In this document: positions 7,837-16,993 of the stretch, in pieces
How positions within the stretch are numbered: the first letter of the stretch is position 1
How the letters are laid out: each line of letters starts with the position of its first letter
DNA from: Phenylobacterium sp.
GTDB lineage: Bacteria; Pseudomonadota; Alphaproteobacteria; Caulobacterales; Caulobacteraceae
Direction: 5' to 3'
NCBI RefSeq assembly: GCF_030681155.1
Contig: NZ_JAUXXE010000030.1
Coordinates: 62,001 to 126,000 of the forward strand
DNA length: 64,000 bases
Position numbers and translations under genes: made by a program
The notes under the pieces: model-generated
The model's database searches: none
Told to the model about the DNA's origin: nothing
What the model saw: only the letters and a program-made list of their open reading frames with translations

Positions 7837-10329
7837 CGCTGCGGTCCGCGCTGCTTGTTGCGTCGCATCGGCTGGCTCAGGGGCTGTCGAAATGGAGATG
7901 TCTGGCAGTCGTCGCCCTTCACCCAGGTTCTCGCTGAGAAACTCCAGAACCCGCTTGTAGAAGTCGCGAACATTGGCCGGACTGATGATGGCATGGCCTT
8001 CTCCCCAGTAGGTCACGAACTGCGCGGTCTTCCCTTGGCGATAGAGAGCCGCGAACATTTCCTCCGACTGATTGAAGCCGACCTCGTCCTGATCTCCGTG
8101 AACTAACATCAGCGGCGTGGTGATCTGATCGGCGAAGAAAAGCGGGCTATTGCGGATATATCGAGCTGGGTCACGCCACGGGGGTCCTTCCTGATGCGGA
8201 TGGCCCCGTTCGGCCAATCCCGCCATCGCCGCATAGAAGGGGCCATCCTCGGCCGCAACGCGGTAGTGGAGAGGCATCACGCCCCAATAGCTGACCAAGT
8301 CCGAGATACCTGCGACGGCGACTATCGCCTTGAAGCGGTCGGTTTGGGACGCGCTGGCCATTGCGGCGTACGCGCCGAAGCTGTGGCCAAGTAGAGCAAC
8401 ACGATCACCATCGACCTCGCCGGTGGCGACCGCCTTGTCTACGACCGCCAGGATCTGGTCGGCGACGCCCCTCATGGGTTCACTGGCGGACCGGTCGAAG
8501 GGAAGGCTGGGCATCAGGACGGCGTATCCCGCGCCGGTCAGGACCTGAGGATGGATGGGAAACCGTAGCTCGCCAGGCAGAGTAGAGATGGCAGGTTGCG
8601 GGAAGACAGCGCTGGGATAGGGCATCACCACGAGCGGCGGTTTGTCGGCGCCCCGGGATTTCGGCTCAGGGAGGTAAAGCCAGCTGGTGAGATGGGCCTC
8701 GGCCGGCCCGTGCGCTATTGGAAGGATGCGCGCGGGGGTCACGCCTGCAAGGCTAGAATTGATAGTCAGAAGTCGCCGTGTAGCTCCACCTGGCTGTGAA
8801 AATTCAATCGATGCGACTCCGCTGGCAGTCCGACGATGGATGAGCGCGGAGTATTGGTTGGCGGCAAGGACCGTGTCGCGCCGGCCAAGGCGGCCAAGTG
8901 TGCCGAGGGCGGGGTAAAGGCCGATCAGGACGTCGCCGTCTGGGTCGCCGCGCCGCGCAAGGGGCGAAACTTCTCGGACGATCGGGTTGGCGTTGAAGCG
9001 CGCCCCAAGGCTAGTGTCGAGGTCTAGTGGGACGCTCTCCAGCCGATCTTTGCTAAGGGATCTAGTGTGACCTTGGCGGTCGATCGCCCAAGCCGCGCCA
9101 CTGGCGATGAGTGAAATCCCATCGCTTTGGATTGTAGCGAGGCGGCGCGGCGGCGCGGCCTGCAGCTGAGCGGTCAAATTCAACGGGCCCGCAGCCGATA
9201 GCCGATACCAGTCGCTGCGTCCGCCGATCGTCGGATGGGCGTAGACGATTGGATCTGATCCGATCCACTCGGCTGCGACGAGCACGCCGCCTTCACCGGT
9301 ATACCCAAGACTGGGTGCTAAACCCTTCAGATCAAGTCGCGTGACCCGGTTGTCCTGGGCGCGGATCCGCACAAGCTCCGGACGGCCGAAATGATCGCCT
9401 CTTCTTGCGACGAGGAGTTCGCGGCCATTGGGCGCCCAACTCAGGAGCCGAAGATGAAAGTCGCAGCCGGCGCAGGGCTCCGATTGGGCTTTCGTCCGCA
9501 AATCGACGAGCTTTAGGTAGCGACGCCGCGTCGGGAAACTCGCGGTGACCCGGTCGAGCGCCCCAGGCTGTATGCTCTCGGCGTTGCCGAAGAGCGCAAC
9601 GTGACGCCCGTTTGGCGATATCTCGAGGTCGACAAACTCTCCAGATTCCAACTGAGCAATGTGTCCGGTTTCCGGCGTCACGCTCACCAGGCCAGCCCCA
9701 GTGGGCGCAGCTTTCTGGCCCAGATATCTACCACTGCCCACAACGTGAGCGGTGGGGTTCTGGCCCTTGGCCTGCGCGGCCCAGAGCATAGGGAGCCGTG
9801 CGCCAGCATCCCAGCCCAGGCGCAATTGTCGTGGTCCTACGCCAGGTTGACGTGTGATGAGCAGGAGCTCGGCGTCTGATCGCCATTGCGCAACTCGCCC
9901 GTAAACAGGGAACTCGGGAGTTAGGTCCAGCCAGCGAACGCGCCGCTGGGCTATGGTGACGACACCCGCGGTCCACACATGATTTTGCAGGCGGAAAACC
10001 AGCATGTAGCGGCCCGATGGCGAGACTGGGCCAGCTGAGTAGCCCGCGCCAGCTTCGTGCTCGAACAACCGGTTGCGCGGCGAGGGCGTGACGAGATCGA
10101 CGACGTCGAGTGTGCCCAGCGTGAGCTCAGTTCGGCCCGCGTGGTCAAAGCGCGGGGCAGTGGCCCAGGCTGGGTTGTGAGCGATCACCGCCCAGCGTCC
10201 AGTAGGATCGAGTGTGACGCCACCAATGCTCTCGGTGGCGAGCAGATCCTCAACGGTGTAGGGCCGCGCAAAAGCGGGCGGCGAGCCAAGGATGAGCGAC
10301 AGGGCGCCGAGCGCTGCAAGCAGGCGCAT
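7813..10329 (-). CDS. Exported lasso-peptide isopeptidase (S9 prolyl-oligopeptidase family)
   Basis: An 838-residue serine hydrolase. A clear signal peptide (MRLLAALGALSLILGSPPAFA) is followed by a ~500-residue beta-propeller region and a C-terminal alpha/beta hydrolase. The candidate triad is Ser650 (GHSFG), Asp748 (HGDQDEVG) and His779 (EGHAII). In lasso clusters lacking an exporter, S9 homologues at this position hydrolyse the isopeptide bond and linearise the peptide. That role is inferred here from the genes next to it. The signal peptide places it in the periplasm or beyond. It is downstream of the TonB receptor (29-nt gap), so import and hydrolysis are probably co-expressed. A generic peptidase role is the alternative. 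Confidence 0.82.
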   Translation of the reverse strand: MRLLAALGALSLILGSPPAFARPYTVEDLLATESIGGVTLDPTGRWAVIAHNPAWATAPRFDHAGRTELTLGTLDVVDLVTPSPRNRLFEHEAGAGYSAGPVSPSGRYMLVFRLQNHVWTAGVVTIAQRRVRWLDLTPEFPVYGRVAQWRSDAELLLITRQPGVGPRQLRLGWDAGARLPMLWAAQAKGQNPTAHVVGSGRYLGQKAAPTGAGLVSVTPETGHIAQLESGEFVDLEISPNGRHVALFGNAESIQPGALDRVTASFPTRRRYLKLVDLRTKAQSEPCAGCDFHLRLLSWAPNGRELLVARRGDHFGRPELVRIRAQDNRVTRLDLKGLAPSLGYTGEGGVLVAAEWIGSDPIVYAHPTIGGRSDWYRLSAAGPLNLTAQLQAAPPRRLATIQSDGISLIASGAAWAIDRQGHTRSLSKDRLESVPLDLDTSLGARFNANPIVREVSPLARRGDPDGDVLIGLYPALGTLGRLGRRDTVLAANQYSALIHRRTASGVASIEFSQPGGATRRLLTINSSLAGVTPARILPIAHGPAEAHLTSWLYLPEPKSRGADKPPLVVMPYPSAVFPQPAISTLPGELRFPIHPQVLTGAGYAVLMPSLPFDRSASEPMRGVADQILAVVDKAVATGEVDGDRVALLGHSFGAYAAMASASQTDRFKAIVAVAGISDLVSYWGVMPLHYRVAAEDGPFYAAMAGLAERGHPHQEGPPWRDPARYIRNSPLFFADQITTPLMLVHGDQDEVGFNQSEEMFAALYRQGKTAQFVTYWGEGHAIISPANVRDFYKRVLEFLSENLGEGRRLPDISISTAPEPADATQQAARTAALGPSVQR

Positions 10330-10358
10330 GGATTACCTCGAACGTCGAATGGTGGGGG

Positions 10359-13322
10359 TTACCAGCTCTTTGTGAGCTGGAGGGAGACGTAGCGGCCAAG
10401 CGCGTCGGCGTTAGCGGCGTCATAACCAACGCCCGCTGGATTGTCGTAGAAAGGCGGTGGCTCGTTGAACAGGTTTTGCACCGAAAGGGCGACACCGAAC
10501 CCTTCAGCAAAGCTTGTCTGTGCCGACCAGCGTATCTGCAGATCGCTCGTCAAGAAGGCGTCAATCTTGGCGCCTGCCTCACTGCGATAGTCATCAGCAT
10601 AGTTGAACGTAAGGCTCGCGCCCCAACCCCCATATCCCCAATTGAAAGTGGTGCTCGCGCGTAAAGCTAACGGCCGGCCGGGGGTGTCGACGATGCTTTC
10701 GATCGGAGACGTGGGGGTGAGTTGTTGGTTGAAATTGATCAGGTAAGACGCGTTGGCCGATAGGATGAGCTTATGGTCGCCCAGCTCGAAAGCGTAGCTG
10801 CCTGCTAGGTCGACACCGCGCACTTCCAGACTTGAGGTGTTGATGTACCGACTGTCGACGATCGCGCCGAAGGCGGCCGGCGGATAGAGCCCCGGATTGC
10901 TGTAGTTCGGGTCAGCCAGAAGGCGCTCAATCACGGCGATGTCACTCGATAGGCTTGGATCGAGAGTGCGGACAAACGGAGCGAACGCAGGGTTGGTGAG
11001 GGCTGTCGCGAGGCTGGTGAGGACCGGTCGATCGATCTGTTGGTCAAAGCGAATGTCAAACCAGGTCGTGCTGAGGGAGAGGCCCGGCAGCGCCGCCGGT
11101 GTAAAGTCGATCCCCGCCGTCCACGAGGTGGCGGTCTCCGGCTTTAAATCGGGATTGCCGCCGTTGAGGCTCAGCACCAAGACGCGCTCGGCGCCTCGCG
11201 CCAGAAAGGTGGCGTTGCTGGTCTGAGCGCCGAAAACTTCCGAGAGCGCTGGGGCGCGAAATGATGTGCCATAGGTCGCGCGCAAGCGCAGATCCTCCAC
11301 CGGCTCCCAGATCACGCCGACCTTCGGATTGGTGGTGGTTCCGACGTCGTCATAGTGCTCGACGCGGCCAGCCAGCGACACCTCGAGCCGCTCAATGCCT
11401 GCGCGGCGATTTTCGCGGCCTACCAAAGGCACGCGCAGCTCTGCGAACCCCGCTAGGAGGCTCCTGTCAAAGGTGGGCCGCCTATTGACGACGGGATCCA
11501 CGGTAGACACCCGGTTGATGGTCAGCTGATCGAAGATTTCGGTGCGCGCCTGGGCGCCGATCGCCAACTGGACCTCGCCCCCGGGCAGTGTCAGCAGCCG
11601 GCCGTCGGCCTTCAAACTGGCCGTCGCGATCTGGTTTAGATACCGGGCCGACGAGTAGCCGTCACCAATGAACTCCGACACGGTGGCAGGAGTGCGTGTT
11701 CCATCGCCGAACGGGTTGAAGTAGCCGTCAATCGAGGCACGAAAAACCGTCGCTGGATTGTCAGGTATCGCGCCGAGCGCCTCACGCAGGAACAGGCTGT
11801 TGAGCATTCCAGTCGTCTGAGTGCGCGTCACTTCTTGGGCGTAGGCTATGTAGGTTTCGCCTCGCCATTGCTTTGGCAAGTTGATCTCGGCGCCCAGCGT
11901 GGCGCCCAAGCTCTGACTGCTCCCATCCGAAGCCACCGGGCCCAGATCGTCTATAAACGCATAGGTGATCTGGTGACTGCGGGCGCCCACCGGCGATGAA
12001 AAGAACGGATTTGCGTCGGTCACCGTGACGGTCGACACGGGCGCCTGGGTCAGGCTCTCGAAAGTGCGCCGGCTGAAGCGAAGGTCGCCATTCAGCTTAA
12101 CGCCCACTGAGATCTCTTGGGAAAAGCCTCCATAGAAGCTGTGCCGCTGCTGGGCCGGAAGGAGGTCCATGCCCGCGCGGCTTTCGCCATGATTCACCAC
12201 GCCGTACTGAAAATCTTGCGGTGACAACGGAAACTGCGAGCGTCCGGCGGGGATCGGCCATGTGGGGGTCAGCGCGCCGGTGGCAGGGTTAGCGGACAAG
12301 ATATTGCCCGGGCTCGCAAAGTTGCTTCGACGATCGGTCCCGCCAAAGACGCGCAAATCTGATGTCGCCGCGAAATCGCGCTTAGCGAACGGGAGCGCTG
12401 TGCGATCCTCGTATTCATAGGCTGCAAGCATGTGACCGCTGGACCATGTACGGCCCAGGGTCTGGCTCAACAAAATGTCCTCAAAGCCCCCAGCCGCGCC
12501 ACCAAGGCGCACGCGGCTCTCGGCGCCCTCGTAGTCGTCCTTCAAGATAATATTGACCACGCCGCCAACCGCGTCCGACCCGTAAATGGCCGAAGCTCCG
12601 TCGAGCAGCACCTCAACTCGACTGATCGCCGCAGTAGGCAGGGCCGAAACGTCCGCGAAATCCCCACGCACCCCGGTGCCGGCCATGCGCCGGCCGTTGA
12701 CCAGCACAAGTGTGGCGTCTGATCCAAGGCCACGCAGATTAACGCCAGTCGCCCGCGACGCGTTGACGCCGGTCAGGTCCGCCCCCGTTCCAATCGTCTC
12801 CGGCGAAGCCGTGCCCGCGAAGTTCTGAGGCAGGGCCGCCAAAGCATCGGCCACAGTGGGGTGGCCGGTTTCTAGAAGCGCGTCGCGGCTCAGCGATATG
12901 ACTTGGGAAGCACCCCGGCCTGCCCCGCGGATATGGGTGCCGGTGACCACCACTTCGTCGATCGTCTCGCCATGTTTGGTTAGGGCGGCGGCGGGTTTGG
13001 CCGCCGGCGCCTGGCGCAAAACCAAAGCTCCTGAGGGCGTCTCATGAACGAGGAGGTCTGTGCCCGCCAGCAGCTTGGCGAGCCCCTCGCGCGGCGTGTA
13101 GACACCCTTCAAACCGGGGGTGAGCACGCCAGCGACTTGGTCTGGCGTGTAGAGCAATTGCAGTCCAGACAGCTGAACGAACGCCGACAGCGCGCTGTCG
13201 AGACTTCCTGACGATACTTCGAAATACATTGGAGCAGTGGTCTGCGCCAAGGCCGGCGGCGCCGTGCAGTTCAAAATGACCGCGGCCGCTCCGCTAGCCC
13301 AATACATCGCCTTGGACGACAT
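10359..13322 (-). CDS. FecA-type TonB-dependent receptor with STN signalling domain
   Basis: A 987-residue outer-membrane receptor. A signal peptide ending PALAQ is followed by an STN domain at ~32-105 (YFEVSSGSLDSALSAFVQLS, then LLAGTDLLVHE). A TonB box-like DEVVVTG leads into the plug (LRGLGSDATLVLVNGRRMAG, YGSDAVGGVVNIIL) and a 22-strand barrel ending in a terminal aromatic (LTKSW). The STN domain lets a receptor report ligand binding to a periplasmic FecR, which is encoded next to it. Neighbours suggest the lasso peptide, or something it chelates, as ligand; this is inference. It lies between fecR and the isopeptidase on the same strand. Confidence 0.9.
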   Translation of the reverse strand: MSSKAMYWASGAAAVILNCTAPPALAQTTAPMYFEVSSGSLDSALSAFVQLSGLQLLYTPDQVAGVLTPGLKGVYTPREGLAKLLAGTDLLVHETPSGALVLRQAPAAKPAAALTKHGETIDEVVVTGTHIRGAGRGASQVISLSRDALLETGHPTVADALAALPQNFAGTASPETIGTGADLTGVNASRATGVNLRGLGSDATLVLVNGRRMAGTGVRGDFADVSALPTAAISRVEVLLDGASAIYGSDAVGGVVNIILKDDYEGAESRVRLGGAAGGFEDILLSQTLGRTWSSGHMLAAYEYEDRTALPFAKRDFAATSDLRVFGGTDRRSNFASPGNILSANPATGALTPTWPIPAGRSQFPLSPQDFQYGVVNHGESRAGMDLLPAQQRHSFYGGFSQEISVGVKLNGDLRFSRRTFESLTQAPVSTVTVTDANPFFSSPVGARSHQITYAFIDDLGPVASDGSSQSLGATLGAEINLPKQWRGETYIAYAQEVTRTQTTGMLNSLFLREALGAIPDNPATVFRASIDGYFNPFGDGTRTPATVSEFIGDGYSSARYLNQIATASLKADGRLLTLPGGEVQLAIGAQARTEIFDQLTINRVSTVDPVVNRRPTFDRSLLAGFAELRVPLVGRENRRAGIERLEVSLAGRVEHYDDVGTTTNPKVGVIWEPVEDLRLRATYGTSFRAPALSEVFGAQTSNATFLARGAERVLVLSLNGGNPDLKPETATSWTAGIDFTPAALPGLSLSTTWFDIRFDQQIDRPVLTSLATALTNPAFAPFVRTLDPSLSSDIAVIERLLADPNYSNPGLYPPAAFGAIVDSRYINTSSLEVRGVDLAGSYAFELGDHKLILSANASYLINFNQQLTPTSPIESIVDTPGRPLALRASTTFNWGYGGWGASLTFNYADDYRSEAGAKIDAFLTSDLQIRWSAQTSFAEGFGVALSVQNLFNEPPPFYDNPAGVGYDAANADALGRYVSLQLTKSW

Positions 13323-13470
13323 GGTTTCACTCCCCTGTGTCCGACGATTCTGAACCGTCGGTTATGGGGGATAGGCGTCCGAAACGGGTATGCACCCTAA
13401 CTGTTGGTTGAATAAAATTTCTTAGACGGGCCCGTTCGGAGGCCGGTGAGAGCGTCTTTGACCTCACAAG

Positions 13471-14481
13471 TCAGTCATCACTTCGCAACTGAGGCGGTGA
13501 TTGTAGAACGATCTTGCCATTAGAGGTCTGCGTCACTTCAAGGTCGTACAGCTTAGCGACAGCCTCGGCGAATGCTTCGGGATCACCAGCTTGAAATGCT
13601 CCATTGAGGGGGCGCGGGGCGACGTCTCCGGCTTCAAGTTGAATCTTGGAGCGACTGTATCGATTGACTTCGTCTACGGCCTCCGCAAGGGGCGTCTCCT
13701 TGAAAGTAAGCCGGCCTGTCGTCCAACTCGTGGCGGCCGCCACATCGACCATTCTCGGCTTTGAGAATGGCTGGCTCGTCCTGCCGACCGTGACCTGCTG
13801 ACCTGCAGTGAGCGTCCAGGTGTCAGGTGATCCAGTCTGTGGGGCATTTCGAACTTCCACAGCCCCTTCCAGCAGGGTGACTTTCATGCCCGCAGGGCGC
13901 AACCCCACCTCGAACCTTGTGCCGATAGCGCGCACCTGCCCCTTTTCGGTGGAGACGACAAAGGGACGGGTCCGATCCCCAGCGACTTCGAACAGAACTT
14001 GGCCCCTCGTTAGCTGAACCTGGCGCTGGTCCTCGGTCATGTTCACAATGACCGCCGAGTTAGTGTCCAGTGTGACGCGCGTTCCGTCCTCCAAAAGCAC
14101 AGTTTTCTGCTCTCCGACCCCAGTCGACAACTCGTCCGACCGTGTCAGAAAATAGGCGCCTGCAAGACAGACGATGGCGATCATCGCCAGTCCGAGGCCT
14201 TTTTTACCGGCCAAGTCGGCAAGCAGTCCTGCCTTCCGGCGGTCCGCGCCGCGCCTAAGCGCCTGGCGCACGGCGATGTCGATGTCCGGGTCGCCCCTGA
14301 GCCGTGCAGTTTCGCTCCAGAGCCGTTCAATCCGCTCGTAACTGGTGTTGTTCAGTCGATCGCGGCGCCAAGCATAGAAATCCTCGATCGTCTTAGTCGC
14401 GACCACCTTGGACCCCAAGCGAGTGAACCAATCAGCAGCTTCACGATCGGCGCGTTCAATGTCCGCTTCGGGATCGGCCAT
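13471..14481 (-). CDS. FecR-family anti-sigma/signal transducer
   Basis: A 336-residue inner-membrane transducer. It has an N-terminal DUF4880 segment (REAADWFTRLGSK to DFYAWRRD), one membrane span at ~95-115 (GLGLAMIAIVCLAGAYFLT), a periplasmic FecR domain (GEQKTVLLEDGTRVTLDTNS, GTRFEVGL, VTLLEGAVEV) and a DUF4974-like C-terminus. It would relay receptor occupancy to the divergent sigma factor. I chose ATG 14481 rather than the frame's far start at 14571, because family homology begins there and GGTGAG lies just upstream. A 148-nt gap separates it from the receptor gene, so the receptor may also have its own promoter. Confidence 0.9.
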   Translation of the reverse strand: MADPEADIERADREAADWFTRLGSKVVATKTIEDFYAWRRDRLNNTSYERIERLWSETARLRGDPDIDIAVRQALRRGADRRKAGLLADLAGKKGLGLAMIAIVCLAGAYFLTRSDELSTGVGEQKTVLLEDGTRVTLDTNSAVIVNMTEDQRQVQLTRGQVLFEVAGDRTRPFVVSTEKGQVRAIGTRFEVGLRPAGMKVTLLEGAVEVRNAPQTGSPDTWTLTAGQQVTVGRTSQPFSKPRMVDVAAATSWTTGRLTFKETPLAEAVDEVNRYSRSKIQLEAGDVAPRPLNGAFQAGDPEAFAEAVAKLYDLEVTQTSNGKIVLQSPPQLRSDD

Positions 14482-15100
14482 CGGCTCACCGCCTATTCTC
14501 ACAATCGCGCGGCGCAGGGCCCAAGCGCCTACGATGGCGGCTATTTCAACGCCTTCACGGGTAAGTTGCAAGTGTCCGCTTGTGCGTCGTCGCCGTCTGC
14601 GGGCGCTCGCACGCCACTCTGAACCGCGGGTGGGCGGGGGCGAGCGAGGCCGCGACCTCGGCGCCTATCAGCGTGCCGGCATGTTTCGGCCGTCAAGAAC
14701 GTGTTCGGCAGGGATCGCCGCCCAGCAGTTGCAGACATCGGCCCAGATATCCTAAAGCTGCGGCTCGGGCGCCGCGATATAGGGACTGATCTGGAGCCGG
14801 GGGTGCGAATAACTACGGTGTTCGTACGGCGGCGATCAGTCGTGAAATAGCGGGCCTCATCACAGAGGTTCCAACGCCCGACCCCATCTTCTGTCGAAAC
14901 GCATCCGGTGGTTGCGTTTCGGTGCTACATGGCCGAACCTACCCTACCGGCGCCGCAGCGTCGGTAGGGGCGTGGAATCCCCTGTGCAGGAGCCGACGCC
15001 CTCGACTTGGGGCGACGAAGACGTGCGATCCTCAGGTCGCCTGCGTCAGGATTCCATTGGCGTCATGTCGCGCCGTCCCTCCAACTCGTGAGGGAGTGCC
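14482..15100. other. Divergent fecR/sigma intergenic region
   Basis: This 619-nt region separates fecR from the sigma gene and holds both promoters. The clearest structure is an inverted repeat: CCCTACCG (14942-14949) and CGGTAGGG (14962-14969) around a 12-nt loop, with no T-run. It could be an operator or an RNA hairpin. Reading frames here have poor coding character and no homology that I recognise. I looked for a second lasso precursor and found none. Confidence 0.5.
15076..15095 (+). promoter_or_regulatory. Hairpin covering the sigma-factor ribosome-binding site
   Basis: TCCCTC (15076-15081) can pair with GAGGGA (15090-15095), which is the Shine-Dalgarno sequence of the ATG at 15101. The loop is eight nt. 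The stem is short (6 bp) but could lower translation of the sigma factor. It may be chance. Confidence 0.35.
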
Positions 15101-15601
15101 ATGTCGCGCCTCAAGAATAACGGGCCGGATGATCAGCTTACCCAGCTCTATCGACGCCATGCCGCCTGGCTAAGGCGGATGGTGCGCAAACGCTTTGTCG
15201 CCGAGGAGGACGCTGAAGATATTGTCCAGGAGACCTACCTGCGCATCAGTCGACTGGCCGATGAGAACATCGTCGTTCACCCAAAGGCCTTGCTGTTAAG
15301 AGTCGCCAGAAACGCCGCGATTGATCGCCGGCGACGAGTGGGAAGGGGACCCCTTGCCGCGCAACTGGACGCCGAAAGTGAGCGTCAGCTTTCCATACCC
15401 AGTGATCAGGCCGAAGACCTAGCTTTCAAGCAGATAGTCATGGCCATGCCGCTCGCGTACCGAGACGTCTTCCTTCTTAGCCGGATCTCGGGTCTCACAT
15501 ACGAGGAGATCGCCCTGGAAATCGGCCTTTCGGTAAAGACTGTCGAGTGGCGGATGTCGAAGGCGCTGAGACACTGCCAACGCATGCTGCAGCAAAAATA
15601 G
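15101..15601 (+). CDS. FecI-like ECF RNA polymerase sigma factor
   Basis: A 166-residue ECF sigma factor. Region 2 reads LYRRHAAWLRRMVRKRFVAE followed by EDAEDIVQETYLRI, and region 4 reads AYRDVFLLSRISGLTYEEIA followed by LEIGLSVKTVEWRMSKAL. With the divergent FecR and STN receptor it completes a cell-surface signalling loop. Ligand at the receptor frees the sigma factor, which then transcribes the receptor operon and possibly the isopeptidase. GAGGGAG precedes the ATG with 4-nt spacing. Its target promoters could not be assigned with confidence. Confidence 0.92.
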   Translation: MSRLKNNGPDDQLTQLYRRHAAWLRRMVRKRFVAEEDAEDIVQETYLRISRLADENIVVHPKALLLRVARNAAIDRRRRVGRGPLAAQLDAESERQLSIPSDQAEDLAFKQIVMAMPLAYRDVFLLSRISGLTYEEIALEIGLSVKTVEWRMSKALRHCQRMLQQK

Positions 15602-15866
15602 CGCCGCGCTCGGTCACTGTTCGATGGGAAGTTCCCGGCTATTCTAAATGCCTGTTCGGGGCTGCAGCGCGAGACACAGGCCCGGCGGCGAACCGTGAAG
15701 GCCGCCAAAGCCAATGGGTAAGCGGCCGTGTGACCTCAGTTCGCGCCTACACTATTCACCCGGCTCATAAGATCTGTCGCAGATCATCCAGCGCTCATCG
15801 CGAAAACTTCGGTTGCGGCAAGGAAGTGTTCCAGGGTTCAGCTGCCCATCCATCTGGACCCGTCCC

Positions 15867-16379
15867 ATGCGTTATCGGTCGTTGTTTGTTGTCGCCGTAG
15901 GTCTGGCTAGTTGCGGTGAGGCGGTCGCGCCGGCCCCTCGCGGGGCGGTGGCCAAGGAAGCGTCGAATTTGCTGCTGGACGCCAAAGGGATTCCGCAGTT
16001 TCGCCCAGGCCTCTGGGAGCTTGTGCGAACGGACTCCAGCGGTGATGGCGGGCCTGAACGGGAACGGCAATGCCTCGGCGAGGAAGCCAACGCCGAGTTG
16101 ACGAAACTGCTGACCGCAACCGGAACGCCGGCCTGCACCGTGTCTCGAGCGCGCCGCGCCGGCGGTATCTACGTGACTTCCGATTGCCTGCAGGCAGGCG
16201 TCAGGATGAAGACCTCGCTGGACCTGACTGGCTCCGAAACCGCCTACAGGATGAAGCTATCGATGGAGGTTGTTTCGCCCGATGGCGCGCGCGACGGCGG
16301 GGTGGTCATGGCAGACGCCAGATGGGTCGGCGCGTGTCCGGCGGGCTTGGCGCCGGGCGATTCAATGGCGGTCGACTAG
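15867..16379 (+). CDS. Putative DUF3617-like lipoprotein
   Basis: A 170-residue protein with a lipoprotein signal peptide (MRYRSLFVVAVGLASCGEA), the lipobox being LASC. The mature part has FRPGLWELVRTDSSGDGG, then RERQCLGEEANAEL and paired cysteines (ACTVSRARR, TSDCLQ). This is the layout of DUF3617, periplasmic proteins of unknown function. I chose the ATG at 15867, because the upstream extension to 15813 would bury the signal peptide. No operon partner is clear. Confidence 0.65.
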   Translation: MRYRSLFVVAVGLASCGEAVAPAPRGAVAKEASNLLLDAKGIPQFRPGLWELVRTDSSGDGGPERERQCLGEEANAELTKLLTATGTPACTVSRARRAGGIYVTSDCLQAGVRMKTSLDLTGSETAYRMKLSMEVVSPDGARDGGVVMADARWVGACPAGLAPGDSMAVD

Positions 16380-16424
16380 GTAAGCGCGGAGATCCAGGCG
16401 AAACCCCGCCCCTCCACATCGCGC

Positions 16425-16874
16425 TTAGCAAGGTCTTTCGCGGTAGATGGTATTTAGATTGTCCAGGCGTTGTTGCTGGGGCGAAGTGGCGGGTGAGGCG
16501 ACGACGGCCGGGGAGGGCGCGGTGGCGTCGCTGACGACGTGTTGCGCTACGCCGGCCGCAACGTTCGAAGCCAGCAGGCCGGCAAATGCTTCTGGCGATG
16601 TCGAGCCGTAGCCGATGATGGACACCCCGCGGGCCAGGCCGGAAAATACGCCCTTGCCGACGGCGGCAGTGGTCCGGCTGGCCTTCGCTCTTTTTTCGGC
16701 TTGCTGGTTCAGCTTCAGCACGTCCGCATTCAAAGCGTCGATTTCGGCGGAAAGCCCTGCGCAGGACATCTCGCTGTCCCCGGACCTAAGCACCTCAAAG
16801 GCGATTTGCTCGCCGGCCAGGGCGGGGGCGGCGAGCATGGAAGTGACTGCGACGACGACTAGAATTCGATTCAT
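16425..16874 (-). CDS. Hypothetical exported protein
   Basis: A 149-residue protein with a signal peptide (MNRILVVVAVTSMLAAPALAG). It then has a Cys-containing segment (SEMSCAGLSAEIDALNADVL), a short coiled-coil (LNQQAEKRAKA), a Gly/Ala-rich hydrophobic stretch (GKGVFSGLARGVSIIGYG) and a C-terminal Cys. I do not recognise a family; the pattern resembles small envelope proteins. GAGGG precedes the ATG with 6-nt spacing. Confidence 0.6.
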   Translation of the reverse strand: MNRILVVVAVTSMLAAPALAGEQIAFEVLRSGDSEMSCAGLSAEIDALNADVLKLNQQAEKRAKASRTTAAVGKGVFSGLARGVSIIGYGSTSPEAFAGLLASNVAAGVAQHVVSDATAPSPAVVASPATSPQQQRLDNLNTIYRERPC

Positions 16875-16888
16875 GTAAATTCCCTCAT

Positions 16889-16903
16889 CCCCTCAGTGAG
16901 GGG
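16889..16903 (-). terminator. Short hairpin between LytTR regulator and exported-protein gene
   Basis: CCCCTC (16889-16894) pairs with GAGGGG (16898-16903) around a 3-nt loop, 90 nt after the response-regulator stop. There is no T-run, so it may instead belong to the leader of the next gene. Confidence 0.3.
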
Positions 16904-16993
16904 GCCCTTTGGCGCAATTAGAGTTTTGAATTAACGAGGGAAGTCTTCGGGCCTCCAGCAACATGCGACGGAGGTGTCTGGGGCCGCGACGAG

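Noticed and set aside
14922..15173. 83-codon frame upstream of the sigma factor, checked as a second lasso precursor
   Set aside because: It lacks the LIxLG leader pattern and Thr at -2, and it overlaps the sigma gene in another frame.
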